Positions 54,481-64,000 of a stretch of DNA of 64,000 bases are shown one piece after another (the first letter of the stretch is position 1; every line of letters starts with the position of its first letter). The position numbers and the translations under genes were made by a program. Source of the DNA: Vibrio pacinii DSM 19139 (GTDB lineage Bacteria; Pseudomonadota; Gammaproteobacteria; Enterobacterales; Vibrionaceae). The notes under the pieces are model-generated. The model ran no database searches and was not told where the DNA came from. It was given only the letters and a program-made list of their open reading frames with translations. The stretch lies in the NCBI RefSeq assembly GCF_000711795.1, contig NZ_JONH01000013.1, positions 1-64,000 of the forward strand, read 5' to 3'.

Positions 54481-55812
54481 GTGTCTTCTCTGACCAATCA
54501 AAATATCTTCACTGTTTCTCGTCTCAATGCCGAAGTGCGTTTACTCCTTGAAAACGAAATGGGGATTGTTTGGTTAGTGGGTGAGATCTCAAACTTCTCA
54601 GCCCCCGTTTCAGGGCACTGGTATCTGACGCTGAAAGACTCACGTGCTCAAGTCAAATGTGCCATGTTCCGTGGCAACAATCGTCGTGTTACCTTCAAGC
54701 CTCAAAACGGCAATCAAGTGCTAGTTAAAGCCCGCCTCTCATTGTATGAGCCTCGTGGTGACTATCAGTTGATCATTGACAGTATGCAGCCTGAAGGAGA
54801 CGGCAGACTGCAACAGCAGTTCGAAGAACTCAAGATGAAACTGGCCGCTGAAGGGCTGTTTGCTCAAACAAGTAAACGGCCGCTACCAGAACATCCGCAG
54901 ACCGTCGGCATCATTACTTCAAAAACTGGCGCGGCGCTGTTTGATATTCTTGATGTGTTGAAACGGCGCGATCCATCGCTGCCTGTAGTGATTTATCCAA
55001 CCATGGTTCAAGGCGAAGAGGCGGCAATCCAAATAGCCCAAGCGATTGGCCGAGCGAACAGTCGTAACGAGTGTGATGTATTGATTGTTGGTCGCGGTGG
55101 TGGTTCGTTAGAAGACTTGTGGTGTTTTAACAATGAAGTGTTAGCTCGGACCATTGCAGCCAGCCAGATCCCGATTATTAGTGCCGTGGGCCATGAAGTG
55201 GATGTAACCATCGCTGACTTCGTTGCTGATATGCGCGCGCCTACACCCTCTGCAGCCGCCGAGTTAGTCAGTCGTGACAACAGTCATAAAGATCAAGCGT
55301 TCAACGCTCGCCAACATAAGCTCATCAGTGCGATGCGCCACTATCTGAGTGAGCAAAAGCAGCAAACCACCTCGTTACTGCATCGCTTAGATCGCCAACA
55401 CCCGAATAATCAACTGCAACGTCAGAGCCAACAGTTAGATGAATTAAATGCGCGTTTACAGCGTGCAATAACTCAGTTACTGAGTTCTCATCAACACAAA
55501 ATTGAGCGCCAACAGCACAAAATTGCCCTTTATTCTCCAGTAAAACGCTTAGCGGCCCAACAAGCGAGTTTGCAAAGACTAGAGCAAAAACTGCTGGATG
55601 CTATAGATAGAAAATTGCTCAACACGCGTCATCAACTGGCATTGGCGGCTGAGAAACTTGATACCGTTAGCCCACTTGCAACATTAAAGCGCGGTTATTC
55701 GATTACGCAAAACCAATCCGGTCAAGTCATTAGCCAAGTGTCACAAACCAAAACGGGCGACACTTTGGTCACCCGCTTATCTGATGGCGAAATCCGCTCG
55801 ACGGTTAATTAG
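54481..55812 (+). CDS. xseA: Exodeoxyribonuclease VII large subunit
   Basis: A 443-residue subunit of exonuclease VII, which degrades single-stranded DNA in both directions with XseB. GTG 54481 ([20 protein letters not shown]) fits the family start; the frame extends to 54427. The N-terminal OB fold contains [20 protein letters not shown]. The catalytic region shows [20 protein letters not shown], then [21 protein letters not shown] long coiled coil (about 275-400) follows. Divergent from guaB, as in E. coli; its stop overlaps the convergent yfgJ stop by four bases. Confidence 0.96.
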   Translation: MSSLTNQNIFTVSRLNAEVRLLLENEMGIVWLVGEISNFSAPVSGHWYLTLKDSRAQVKCAMFRGNNRRVTFKPQNGNQVLVKARLSLYEPRGDYQLIIDSMQPEGDGRLQQQFEELKMKLAAEGLFAQTSKRPLPEHPQTVGIITSKTGAALFDILDVLKRRDPSLPVVIYPTMVQGEEAAIQIAQAIGRANSRNECDVLIVGRGGGSLEDLWCFNNEVLARTIAASQIPIISAVGHEVDVTIADFVADMRAPTPSAAAELVSRDNSHKDQAFNARQHKLISAMRHYLSEQKQQTTSLLHRLDRQHPNNQLQRQSQQLDELNARLQRAITQLLSSHQHKIERQQHKIALYSPVKRLAAQQASLQRLEQKLLDAIDRKLLNTRHQLALAAEKLDTVSPLATLKRGYSITQNQSGQVISQVSQTKTGDTLVTRLSDGEIRSTVN

Positions 55813-56033
55813 TCTAAAAGCTGAAACTCAAACTTCACCCGAGATTTAGATTTAAGTTCATTACAACTATTGCAAAAATAGTTGGCGGCGCCACACGCTT
55901 GAAGCTTCTCTAGCTCAGCATTGCAGTCGGGACAAAAACCGACTTTCTTATAATCACTTTGACAAGCAGTACAATGATATTGCCCTGTCCATTCAAGCGC
56001 CTGATTGCAACTTGGGCAGTCGTTTTCGTTCAT
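55809..56033 (-). CDS. yfgJ: YfgJ-like zinc-ribbon protein
   Basis: A 74-residue protein with four CxxC knuckles: CPSC, CTAC, CPDC and CNSC, which should bind two zinc ions. The order and the [14 protein letters not shown] stretch [20 protein letters not shown] match E. coli YfgJ, which also lies beside xseA. ATG 56033 has GAGAG upstream; a TTG at 56045 is possible. The function is unknown, likely nucleic acid or protein binding. Confidence 0.88.
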   Translation of the reverse strand: MNENDCPSCNQALEWTGQYHCTACQSDYKKVGFCPDCNAELEKLQACGAANYFCNSCNELKSKSRVKFEFQLLD

Positions 56034-56070
56034 AGTAGCTCTCAATTAAATACTTCTGTTGTCACTTAAT

Positions 56071-57099
56071 TTAACGGCTAACGCTGTAAGTGTCTTGATC
56101 AGGATCACATCTATTGGCGTGTTTTATTTGATACATCTTTTTATCTGCTTGTTGTATCAGTTGCTGCAATGATACCAAACGGCCCACTTCACACACTGAC
56201 TTACCGATACTGACATGCACTTCTAGCCCTTCAACCAGCACCAAATCTTGGAGTGATTGGGTAAATTGCTTTTCTAAACGGCTAAAGGTTTTCTTGTCGT
56301 CAGAAAAAGCAAAAGCGACAAATTCATCGCCGCCATAACGACCATTCAAGCTCAAGCCATCAAAAGTTTGATTGAACACTCCTCCCACTTGCGCTAGAAC
56401 ACGGTCTCCAACCTCATGCCCATAGCGGTCATTGATTTGTTTAAATCTGTCGATATCGGCAAAAAAACACGCCACGTAGTCTAAATCGGTATTTAAACAG
56501 TCGCTGGCTTGTTGCAACAAAGCGCGACGATTTAAACAGCCGGTTAAAGAGTCATAGCGAGCGTGGTAATGGAGTTGATCTTCTAATTCATACTTTTCCC
56601 ATGCCACCGCATATAGTGACGCAAGCATTTGCAAAACTTCTAACTCATATGGCTGAGGAGATGAAGGCTCATGACTGTAAATGGCAAACGTCCCCATTGC
56701 CGCATCTGTACTGGAAAGAATCGGAACAGACCAACAGGCATGTAAATTTGCTTGTTGGGTGATAGCGCTAAAAAAGTTCCAGTTAGGGTGTTGATTGATA
56801 TCTTCAACCACCACAATTGTCTTTGAATAGGCGGCCGCGCCGCATGATCCAACAGTGGGTCCTATTGCGACACCTTCCACCGCTTGATTATAAAAATCGG
56901 GTAAACTCGGCGCGTATTCGACATAGAGCTGTTGTCTTTGCCTATCAAGGCGAAGAATCGACGCTCTACGCTCACCAAACCAGTTTTCAGAAAGATCGAC
57001 AACCCGCCGATTGAGCTCTTCCTTACCCATTCCTAATGCTAGTTTTGTGAGCAATTTATTGACTTCTCTGTGAGCGGTGAGAAGCTTGAGGTAACTCAT
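56071..57099 (-). CDS. GAF-GGDEF diguanylate cyclase
   Basis: About 342 residues from ATG 57099 (MSYLKLLTAHREVNKLLTKL); the frame runs to 57144. An N-terminal GAF sensor domain (about 20-160; VEGVAIGPTVGSCGAAAYSK, WSVPILSSTDAAMGTFAIYS) precedes the cyclase domain (about 180-335) with intact NGRYGGDEFVAF active site. The RxxD inhibitory site usually five residues before GGDEF is missing, so product feedback is probably absent. No membrane helix. It makes c-di-GMP in response to a small ligand bound by GAF. Located between yfgJ and the CitAB-like genes. Confidence 0.93.
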   Translation of the reverse strand: MSYLKLLTAHREVNKLLTKLALGMGKEELNRRVVDLSENWFGERRASILRLDRQRQQLYVEYAPSLPDFYNQAVEGVAIGPTVGSCGAAAYSKTIVVVEDINQHPNWNFFSAITQQANLHACWSVPILSSTDAAMGTFAIYSHEPSSPQPYELEVLQMLASLYAVAWEKYELEDQLHYHARYDSLTGCLNRRALLQQASDCLNTDLDYVACFFADIDRFKQINDRYGHEVGDRVLAQVGGVFNQTFDGLSLNGRYGGDEFVAFAFSDDKKTFSRLEKQFTQSLQDLVLVEGLEVHVSIGKSVCEVGRLVSLQQLIQQADKKMYQIKHANRCDPDQDTYSVSR

Positions 57100-57144
57100 T
57101 ATGACTGACTCAATTTTTTTTATTATTACCATACACGGTAGCAT

Positions 57145-57479
57145 ATAACATCATTTCATACGCTGATCATTACCTCAGTTACGTAATCATTGATAAAGAT
57201 GACAATGTTTGCACCAAATTGAGAGAGTAACGATCAAACTCAGATCGTCGGCTAAATCCAACTTGATCAGCGATCTACCCTTTAAAGAACATTTATATAA
57301 CCACACACCGAAAGCATAAGTTACATGTGCTGCATTTGAATTTAAAGAAGCACAATATTTCAATTTCTAATAAATTAAAACCACAACTCAACATTTAATA
57401 AAAAGATCAACTTCATCAAGTTTGCAATTACATGGGTGTGTTTTTCCAATTTATTGCTCGCTAGGCTCTGTCTAATCAA
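57145..57479. other. Intergenic region, no gene seen
   Basis: About 335 AT-rich bases; it should contain the cyclase promoter and the end of the response regulator transcript. I find no RNA gene or strong hairpin. Confidence 0.5.
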
Positions 57480-58157
57480 CTAGCAATGATGAATATGACT
57501 CGGTCGACGGTAAATTCTTGTCGGCCTCCCCACCTTGCCGTGAGCCAAGAATGCTTCAAGAGTGTTGTTATCAACAGCCTGATCTAAATAACGTCTAGCG
57601 GTACTTTTACTGATAGCAAAACGTTCTGCGATGGTGCTGACACTCAACTCAACATTAGCGTGGTTAAATTGGTCGACAATCTGCTTTAGTGTATAGGCAT
57701 CGGTACAATTATGCTTACGTGTCGTGTCACCATGTTGAAACAACGCGTCCAACTCGCCTTGAGCCAAACTCTGACCATGGGTGAGTGTATGCTGGATCAA
57801 ACAATATTTGTCTAAACTGTGTGCTAAGCGCTGATAATCGAGTGGCTTAACTAAATAATCAAACGCGCCATAACGCAACGCTTTTTGCACGGTTTCAACA
57901 TCATTTGCCGCCGTCACTAGAATGCTTTCTGGGCGGTGAGCCAGTGCGTTTAACTCAGGCAAAAAATTGATCCCCAAGCCATCGGGTAAATAGTTGTCAA
58001 CAATCACTAAATCAAACGCTGTCTGTGCTAAGAGCCCCCTTGCCTGCGCAAGATGCCCAGCCGTACCGAGAACCTGAAATCGTTTGTCACGAATAATAAA
58101 TTGACGATGCAATGCGGCAATATTCGGATCATCTTCAATCACTAAAACGTTATACAT
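57480..58157 (-). CDS. CitB/DpiA/DcuR-type response regulator
   Basis: About 226 residues from ATG 58157 (MYNVLVIEDDPNIAALHRQF) with GGAGGA nine bases upstream; the frame extends to 58205. Receiver domain with phospho-acceptor in DLVIVDNYLPDGLGINFLPE and lysine in DYLVKPLDYQ. The C-terminal helix-turn-helix (VELSVSTIAERFAISKSTAR, then RYLDQAV) is typical of the CitB group that controls citrate or C4-dicarboxylate uptake. It overlaps the end of the kinase gene. Likely target: the divergent anion symporter. Confidence 0.92.
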   Translation of the reverse strand: MYNVLVIEDDPNIAALHRQFIIRDKRFQVLGTAGHLAQARGLLAQTAFDLVIVDNYLPDGLGINFLPELNALAHRPESILVTAANDVETVQKALRYGAFDYLVKPLDYQRLAHSLDKYCLIQHTLTHGQSLAQGELDALFQHGDTTRKHNCTDAYTLKQIVDQFNHANVELSVSTIAERFAISKSTARRYLDQAVDNNTLEAFLAHGKVGRPTRIYRRPSHIHHC

Positions 58158-59751
58158 GACTTTCCTCCGGAAAATAGATTGTAAACAGCGTTTCATCCTG
58201 ATCACTGTCTAGCTCAGCATAGCCATTCGCCGCTTCAACAATTGACTGAACTAGGTGCATACCAATACCACGTTCATGAAAATCGCCTTTCGTAGTAAAA
58301 CCGAGCTGACAAAGTGCGTCTAAACTGACATTGATGATCGGTCCATTGTTAGCCACCGCGAGGACTCTTTCAGAGCTTGTCTGGTACATCACGACTCGAA
58401 TCCTTGCTTGGTCAATGCCCTCTAGCGCTTCTATGCTATTACTAATTAGATTACCTAATAATGAGCTTAAGGCTTGTTCATCAAGTTTTTTCGGTAAGTC
58501 ACGCCAACCATTTAATTCGCTTAAATCGACCTGAATATTTTTTTCTGCTGCTTTGCCTAAATGCGCCAGCAATAATCCGGAGATAAGCGGCAATGACTGC
58601 AACTGAGCGACACTGTCCATATTGGCTTGATTCTCCTGTGCTTGCGTCAAGAGTACCCCGAGTGCTTGTTCAACATTGCCTAATTGCAACAGCCCAGTAA
58701 CGGTAGAGAGTTTATTTTGATACTCATGTCGAGTAACACGGATAGATTCTAAATAGCTGCTAACCTGGCTAATTTTGTTCGACAATAGCTGTAGCTCTTT
58801 TTGCGCTCTGAGGCTAAACACCGCTCCACGTTGCGTGTCGGGAGTCGCGGTCAATGTCACACGAGTTAGCACTAAGTTTCGGCCACTGATGCGCACTAAG
58901 CGATCGATAAAGTCTTCGCCTTGTAAAGAGAAGTGGTGTGACTCGCTGAATAAGGTTTGCAGTGGCTGAGGTAAATCTTCTTTGGCTTCGATACCCAATA
59001 AGGCATGAGCCGATTCATTTAATAAATACACCTCTTGCTGAGCGTTAACGGCCATTAACCCTTCATGCGCCGCTTGCAACACACCTTGGCTAGTTTGTAA
59101 CGTTTGGTGAAGTTGCCACGGTTCTAAGTGTTGCATCTTGTCGCGTACATATTCGGAAAAACGCCAAGCCACTAAACCAGACACCAACATGCTCAAAACA
59201 GCAAATAAAATCAGCGGGGATAATGTCTCATTATTGAATACGGCGATCGACTGTTTAAGATAACCCACTTTAATCATGCCGATAATGTCGCCTTGATCGT
59301 TAATTAAAGGCGAGATGTAACGCAGTGAAGGCCCTAACGAGCCAACACTGTGTGATAAATAGGATTCTCCACTGGTTAGCGCATGCTCAATATCACCACC
59401 GACCACAGGTAAACCAATACGACTGGAAACAGGATGTGCAAGACGTATTCCTTGCGCATCACTTACGGTAATAAAGTCAGCATCCGTTGCTTGCTGCAAG
59501 CGGGTAATAATCTCACTGACCTCCTGACTGTTGCGACGCTCAACGGCTGATAACAAAGTCGGGATCAGAGCCAATTGCTGAGATTGAACCTGGGCTCGCA
59601 ACGCAATTTGGTCAGCCAGCACTTGGTTGAGGCGCTCCGTTGTCACCAACCACCAGCCAACCGAACCAAGCATGAGCGCACCACACAAGAGTAAAGTGAG
59701 GTGCATGGTAAAAGAACGGGGAAATATTCGCGGTGCCATGATCTTATTCAT
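58150..59751 (-). CDS. CitA/DpiB/DcuS-type sensor histidine kinase
   Basis: A 533-residue kinase: helix 1 (about 16-36), periplasmic PDC/PAS sensor (about 40-172, with VSDAQGIRLAHPVSSRIGLP), helix 2 (about 178-198), cytoplasmic PAS (about 218-315), then H342 in RVTRHEYQNKLSTVTGLLQL, the CitA-type phospho-acceptor, and an ATP domain with NLISNSIEALEG and GIGMHLVQSIVE. It senses extracellular citrate or a dicarboxylate by family analogy. It is co-transcribed with the response regulator. Confidence 0.93.
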   Translation of the reverse strand: MNKIMAPRIFPRSFTMHLTLLLCGALMLGSVGWWLVTTERLNQVLADQIALRAQVQSQQLALIPTLLSAVERRNSQEVSEIITRLQQATDADFITVSDAQGIRLAHPVSSRIGLPVVGGDIEHALTSGESYLSHSVGSLGPSLRYISPLINDQGDIIGMIKVGYLKQSIAVFNNETLSPLILFAVLSMLVSGLVAWRFSEYVRDKMQHLEPWQLHQTLQTSQGVLQAAHEGLMAVNAQQEVYLLNESAHALLGIEAKEDLPQPLQTLFSESHHFSLQGEDFIDRLVRISGRNLVLTRVTLTATPDTQRGAVFSLRAQKELQLLSNKISQVSSYLESIRVTRHEYQNKLSTVTGLLQLGNVEQALGVLLTQAQENQANMDSVAQLQSLPLISGLLLAHLGKAAEKNIQVDLSELNGWRDLPKKLDEQALSSLLGNLISNSIEALEGIDQARIRVVMYQTSSERVLAVANNGPIINVSLDALCQLGFTTKGDFHERGIGMHLVQSIVEAANGYAELDSDQDETLFTIYFPEESHV

Positions 59752-60009
59752 CCATTTAATTGAGAGTAAGAATACGTGGTTATAAATCGAACTTCAGCGC
59801 TAATGAGCACTAAGTTGAGAAAGATCTCGTTGATGACGTTTATTGATTTTATTAATTTAATGCAGCTTATCTCACTTTTATTGCAACGAGGATTTGCGTT
59901 GGTTTGAAGAGTAGTGCCCTGCGCTAACATGTTCAGTGAGTTTTTGATTTATAACAGGTTTATCAAAGACATTAGTCACTAAGTTAGTAAAAAACTAAAG
60001 GAGAGTTTT

Positions 60010-61416
60010 ATGCTAACTTCAAGCAACATGCGGCTACTCATGCTCGCAATTATTGGGGTAATACTATGGTTTAGCCCCATTCCACAAGGACTGACTGAGC
60101 AAGCTTGGCAAATGATGACTGTGTTTGTCATTACCGTACTTAGCCTGATCATTGCACCATTACCACTAGGTGCGATGGCATTGATCGGCCTGACAGCCGC
60201 CACTTTACTTGATGTGCTGCCGATTAAAACCGCACTAACAGGATTCGCTCATCCAACCATATGGATGATTGCGGCCGCGTTTTTCATTTCACGCGGTTTT
60301 ATTAGCACCGGATTTGGTAGTCGTGTTGGATATTGGTTTATTGCTAAGTTGGGCAATAGCTCCCTCGGACTCGCCTACGGTCTTGTTTTGACCGATCTTC
60401 TCTTTGCTCCCGCCACACCGAGTACGACAGCTCGCTGTGGTGGGATTATCTCGCCACTGTTCCGCTCAGTTGCCAATGCGTACGACTCGGATCCAGAGAA
60501 AGGAACCGAGAATAAAATCGGCGCGTTTTTGGTCCAGTGTATTTTCCAATGTAACGCCATTACTTGTGCCATGTTCCTCACCTCGATGGCAGGCAACCCA
60601 CTGGCCGCTAACTTTGCGAAAGAGCAAGGGGTTGAAATTACTTGGGCAGGCTGGGCATTGGCGGCCATCGTCCCCGGCATTGTCTGCCTATTCTTAATCC
60701 CACTGGTGATGTACTTTGTCTTCCCACCCGAATTGAAAAAAACCCCTGAGATGCGGCTGATTGCACGCCAAAAACTGGCCGAGATGGGCGCGATGACACG
60801 CAATGAGTGGATGGTTTGTATTACTTTTATTGGCATGATAAGCCTTTGGGTGCTGGGGCCAACCTTAGGGGTTCATTCGACCGTCACCGCACTACTCGGT
60901 TTAGTTTTCCTACTTATCACACGCACGATTACTTGGGATGCGGTATTACAAGAGAAAGAGGCTTGGCATACCATCACCTGGTTTGCGGTATTGGTAATGA
61001 TGGCAGCGCAGCTTAATAAACTCGGTTTTATCGCTTGGTTTGGTGACATGATTGGTAGCTCGTTATCCGGTTATGGCTGGCTGTCGACTTTGGCTATCTT
61101 ATTGTTAGTCTATTACTACAGTCACTATTTAATGGCGAGCGCGATGGCGCATATCAGCGCGATGTACTCAGCCTTTCTTGCCATTGCAATTTCAGCCGGT
61201 GCACCACCGATGCTAGCGGCGATTGTGCTTGGTATCTTCAGTAACCTTTATATGTCAACCACTCACTACTCTTCGGGCCCCGCGCCGATTTTATTCGGTG
61301 CTGGTTTCCTCAACCTGCAAAGTTGGTGGAAGATTGGTTTTGTTTTCTCGCTGATCGTTATTCCGGTATTTTTCTTTATTGGCGGCGCTTGGTGGAAGAT
61401 ATTGGGGATGTGGTAA
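60010..61416 (+). CDS. DASS-family anion symporter (CitT/TtdT-like)
   Basis: A 468-residue carrier of the divalent anion:sodium symporter family with about 11-12 helices. Substrate-site motifs are FAPATPSTTARCGGI and FLTSMAGNPLAANF; these resemble CitT and TtdT, which exchange citrate or tartrate for succinate. A mirrored C-terminal repeat ends SNLYMSTTHYSSGPAPILFG. A GGAG site precedes the ATG. It is divergent from the CitA/CitB-type genes, the classic layout for their regulated carrier. No citrate lyase genes are in the window, so the substrate is open. Confidence 0.9.
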   Translation: MLTSSNMRLLMLAIIGVILWFSPIPQGLTEQAWQMMTVFVITVLSLIIAPLPLGAMALIGLTAATLLDVLPIKTALTGFAHPTIWMIAAAFFISRGFISTGFGSRVGYWFIAKLGNSSLGLAYGLVLTDLLFAPATPSTTARCGGIISPLFRSVANAYDSDPEKGTENKIGAFLVQCIFQCNAITCAMFLTSMAGNPLAANFAKEQGVEITWAGWALAAIVPGIVCLFLIPLVMYFVFPPELKKTPEMRLIARQKLAEMGAMTRNEWMVCITFIGMISLWVLGPTLGVHSTVTALLGLVFLLITRTITWDAVLQEKEAWHTITWFAVLVMMAAQLNKLGFIAWFGDMIGSSLSGYGWLSTLAILLLVYYYSHYLMASAMAHISAMYSAFLAIAISAGAPPMLAAIVLGIFSNLYMSTTHYSSGPAPILFGAGFLNLQSWWKIGFVFSLIVIPVFFFIGGAWWKILGMW

Positions 61417-61439
61417 TTGAGATGGCTTAATGCTTAAAA

Positions 61440-61472
61440 AAAAGCGCCGAGGTGAAGTCGGCGCTTTTTTGT
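61440..61472. terminator. Bidirectional terminator between the symporter and der
   Basis: AAAAGCGCCGA (61440-61450) pairs with TCGGCGCTTTT (61458-61468); perfect 11-base stem with A and T tracts. Confidence 0.9.
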
Positions 61473-61496
61473 TGTTATTCTAATCGCAGAGTTAGA

Positions 61497-62984
61497 TTAC
61501 TTCTTACGACTATTCATCATGCTCATCAAGCGTTTACGTTTACGCTCTTGAGACAATGTCATTTTGTTTGATTTACCTTCAAACGGGTTTTCGCTGCTCT
61601 GGAACTGGATGCGAATTGGCGTCCCCATAATTTCCAAAGACTTGCGGAAGTAGTTCATCAAGAAGCGCTTGTATGAATCTGGCAGCTCGTTAACCTGGTT
61701 ACCATGGATAACCACGATCGGTGGGTTATAGCCCCCTGCGTGAGCATACTTCAACTTAACACGACGACCACGAACCAATGGTGGCTGGTGATCTTCGGTT
61801 GCCATCTTCATGATACGCGTTAATACCGACGTACCAACACGCGTTGTGGCGGATTTGTAAGCTTCTTGCACAGACTCAAACAAGTGGCCAACACCAGTAC
61901 CGTGTAGCGCTGAAATAAAGTGGATACGCGCAAAGTCAACAAAACCAAGACGGCGATCAAGCTCTTTCTTCACATGCTCTTTGACGTCCATATCAAGACC
62001 ATCCCACTTGTTTACCGCAATCACGATAGAACGACCCGCGTTCAACGCAAAACCAAGTAAGCTTAAGTCTTGATCAGAGATGTTTTCGCGTGCATCAATA
62101 ACCAATAGCACAACGTTAGCGTCTTCTACGGCTTTTAGTGTCTTGACTACAGAGAACTTTTCAACCGTTTCGTTAATACGCTTACGGCGACGAACACCTG
62201 CGGTATCAATCAGCACATATTCACGACCATCACGTTCCATTGGAATATAGATCGAGTCACGCGTGGTGCCCGGCATATCGTAAACCACGACACGCTCTTC
62301 ACCCAAAATACGGTTAGTTAGTGTTGATTTACCGACGTTTGGACGGCCGATAATCGCCAGCTTGATCGGCTGATCTTGCAGACGCTGAAATTCCGCTTCC
62401 GCTTCTTCTTCTGTGTAATCGAGCTTCTCTTCTTCTTGGTCTTCAAAACCAGTCAGGTCTTCGATCTCACCTTTTGCTTCTTCAATCATTTTCTCAGCAA
62501 ATGGATTAAGCGCGCGATCAATAAGAGCACCAACACCACGACCATGTGCTGCCGCGATTTGGTACATCTGCTCGACACCAAGTTGCCAAAAATCCGCTGA
62601 CGCAGCATCGGCATCAATACCGTCAACTTTGTTGACCACTAGCATCGAAGGCTTTTCAAGCTTACGTAAGTGGTTAGCAATCCCGATATCCGCTGGCGTA
62701 AGACCTGCACGGCCATCGACCATAAATAGCACGACATCGGCTTCATCAATCGCGGCAAGCGACTGCTGAGCCATTTTGGTTTCAACACCTTCTTCGGTGC
62801 CATCAATACCACCCGTATCGATCACGATAAACTCGTGCTCACCAAGCTTCGCCTGACCATATTTTCGGTCGCGAGTTAAGCCAGGGAAATCCGCAACCAA
62901 TGCGTCACGCGTACGAGTCAATCGGTTAAACAACGTTGACTTACCAACGTTTGGACGCCCTACAAGAGCAACAACAGGTACCAT
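61497..62984 (-). CDS. der: Ribosome biogenesis GTPase Der (EngA)
   Basis: A 495-residue double GTPase needed for 50S subunit assembly. Two G domains each show a P-loop ([20 protein letters not shown] and [20 protein letters not shown]) and the NKVD / NKWD specificity motifs ([18 protein letters not shown]). A KH-like C-terminal domain follows ([20 protein letters not shown]). An acidic linker separates the G domains ([20 protein letters not shown]). It sits downstream of bamB as in E. coli. Confidence 0.98.
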   Translation of the reverse strand: MVPVVALVGRPNVGKSTLFNRLTRTRDALVADFPGLTRDRKYGQAKLGEHEFIVIDTGGIDGTEEGVETKMAQQSLAAIDEADVVLFMVDGRAGLTPADIGIANHLRKLEKPSMLVVNKVDGIDADAASADFWQLGVEQMYQIAAAHGRGVGALIDRALNPFAEKMIEEAKGEIEDLTGFEDQEEEKLDYTEEEAEAEFQRLQDQPIKLAIIGRPNVGKSTLTNRILGEERVVVYDMPGTTRDSIYIPMERDGREYVLIDTAGVRRRKRINETVEKFSVVKTLKAVEDANVVLLVIDARENISDQDLSLLGFALNAGRSIVIAVNKWDGLDMDVKEHVKKELDRRLGFVDFARIHFISALHGTGVGHLFESVQEAYKSATTRVGTSVLTRIMKMATEDHQPPLVRGRRVKLKYAHAGGYNPPIVVIHGNQVNELPDSYKRFLMNYFRKSLEIMGTPIRIQFQSSENPFEGKSNKMTLSQERKRKRLMSMMNSRKK

Positions 62985-63099
62985 AATAACCTCTACAATA
63001 TTTTCTTTATGTAGTTATAGGTAATAACTCAGCACAATCCACTGTCATGAGCACTTTACCTATAACCACATCAAACTTTGGGTATCTAAAACAAACAAA

Positions 63100-63132
63100 C
63101 GGCTCCCAACTGTTACCAGCGAGGAGCCGAAT
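63100..63132 (-). terminator. Terminator between bamB and der
   Basis: CGGCTCC (63100-63106) pairs with GGAGCCG (63123-63129); on the minus strand it is followed by TTTGTTTGTTTT. It separates bamB and der transcripts at least in part. Confidence 0.75.
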
Positions 63133-63150
63133 GTGAATTGTATCACACGA

Positions 63151-64000
63151 TTAGTCGTTGATCGTTAGTTTCTTTACATCGCCATCACGAGTCACTATCA
63201 CGTAACCGTCTTCAAGTGCCGTCGGTCCAACCGCAAAGCCACTTGAATCAACATGCTGCATAGAAACAAAATCACCGCTATCGCGATCAATCCAATATAA
63301 GTAGCCTTCACTGTCACCGACAACGATATAAGAATCGATAATCACTGGAGCGGTGACCAAGCGATGTTCAAGCTGTTCATTGCTCCACAGTTCAGTACCA
63401 CTGCGAGCATCAACCGCGACCAGGTGATCTTTTTCAGTCACCAAATATAACCGACTGGCATCACTGGCTAAATCAGAAGCCGATGAATAGTTACGCTTCC
63501 AAGCCGGTTTGCCAGAGCGTAAATCAATCGAGGTCAGTTGACCGTTATAACCGATGATGTACAGCGAGCTGCCCAAGATAAGCGGCGATGCATCGACATC
63601 AACTAAGCGATCGATTTCTGTCGCGCCTTGCGGTTTACCAATTGGCTGTTGCCAAATCAATTGACCACGTTCCACGATCGCGGCGGCCAAGCGGCCGTTG
63701 CCCGTTCCCCAGAACACACCACCAGAGGCTGTCACTGGCGCACTATTGCCACGTAAAGTCAGGTTCGGCACTTCGCTACTGATGGTCCACTTTGACTCAC
63801 CGGTAACTTGATCAAGCGCCAATAAAATACCTTTATTGGTATGCACAATGACAAAGTTGCTGTCGGTTGCTGGCGCAGCTAATACTTCACCATCAACATC
63901 GACACGCCAGTTGAGTTCGCCAGTTTCTTGATCAAAAGCGAACACTCGGCCATTTTCGCTACCGATGAATATTTGCCCGTAACCGGCGGTAATACCCCCC
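63151..64000 (-). CDS. bamB: Outer membrane protein assembly factor BamB, N-terminal part outside the window
   Basis: An eight-bladed beta-propeller lipoprotein of the BAM complex that inserts outer membrane proteins. The visible C-terminal 283 residues contain repeated PQQ-type blades (VFAFDQETGELNWRVDVDGE, GILLALDQVTGESKWTISSE, DLRSGKPAWKRNYSSASDLA). The frame is open to the right edge (GQIFIGSENGRVFAFDQ), so the GTG at 63945 is internal and the gene continues beyond 64000. It is followed by der, as in E. coli. Confidence 0.95.
   Translation of the reverse strand, partial: GGITAGYGQIFIGSENGRVFAFDQETGELNWRVDVDGEVLAAPATDSNFVIVHTNKGILLALDQVTGESKWTISSEVPNLTLRGNSAPVTASGGVFWGTGNGRLAAAIVERGQLIWQQPIGKPQGATEIDRLVDVDASPLILGSSLYIIGYNGQLTSIDLRSGKPAWKRNYSSASDLASDASRLYLVTEKDHLVAVDARSGTELWSNEQLEHRLVTAPVIIDSYIVVGDSEGYLYWIDRDSGDFVSMQHVDSSGFAVGPTALEDGYVIVTRDGDVKKLTIND

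Overview
The window looks like a Vibrionaceae chromosome. The gene families (TtpC-type TonB system, DUF3581, NrtS next to a soluble chemotaxis transducer, GNAT-nitrilase fusion, AGCS alanine carrier) and the guaB-guaA / xseA-yfgJ-der-bamB neighbourhood fit Vibrio. The species cannot be fixed from the sequence alone.

Layout. (1) 1-6310 is accessory and partly decayed. It holds the end of a HipB-like regulator, two partial copies of the 3' end of the tmRNA gene (an integration site), an IS4/IS50-type insertion sequence sitting in the loop of a transcription terminator, a truncated GGDEF relic, a dead tyrosine recombinase fragment, small stress-type enzymes (glyoxalase-like, YgiN-like, CMD-like with a MerR regulator) and ppiB. 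A 44-nt imperfect repeat (381-424 and 6263-6306) brackets most of it. (2) 6376-9519 carries a soluble chemotaxis transducer with nrtS, and an RclR-like AraC regulator divergent from an AhpD-like and an RclC-like gene. (3) 9810-26146 is ordinary chromosome: BCCT transporter, VOC protein, M20 peptidase, lhgO, Sua5, DUF429, a secreted subtilase paired with a free-standing propeptide-like protein, an acyltransferase, an MBL-fold protein with lost metal ligands, LysR, GNAT-nitrilase, metY and DUF3581.

(4) 26269-42240 is a metal and iron acquisition region, all on the minus strand. A nine-gene operon (PepSY, DUF2271, DUF4198, two small proteins, metal ABC transporter with two binding proteins) is followed by a six-gene TonB system (DUF3450, TtpC, ExbB, ExbD, TonB, TPR) behind a siderophore receptor and a two-component system. 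The order of the second part matches the Vibrio peuRSA-tonB3 enterobactin locus. Fur-like boxes lie before the response regulator, the receptor and the PepSY gene. The last two promoters also share three TTTRCAT-like heptamers with identical 11/9-nt spacing, which suggests that one regulator controls the siderophore receptor and the ABC operon.

(5) 42426-50782 carries an unknown protein, a pentapeptide-repeat potassium channel, a D-alanine module (LysR, dadA, AGCS carrier), an acetate channel and a GH19 chitinase. (6) 51106-64000 has guaA, guaB (with a PurR-like box), xseA, yfgJ, then a GAF-GGDEF cyclase and a CitA/CitB-type two-component system with a divergent dicarboxylate/citrate carrier. 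These separate yfgJ from der and bamB, which adjoin it in E. coli. bamB runs off the right end.
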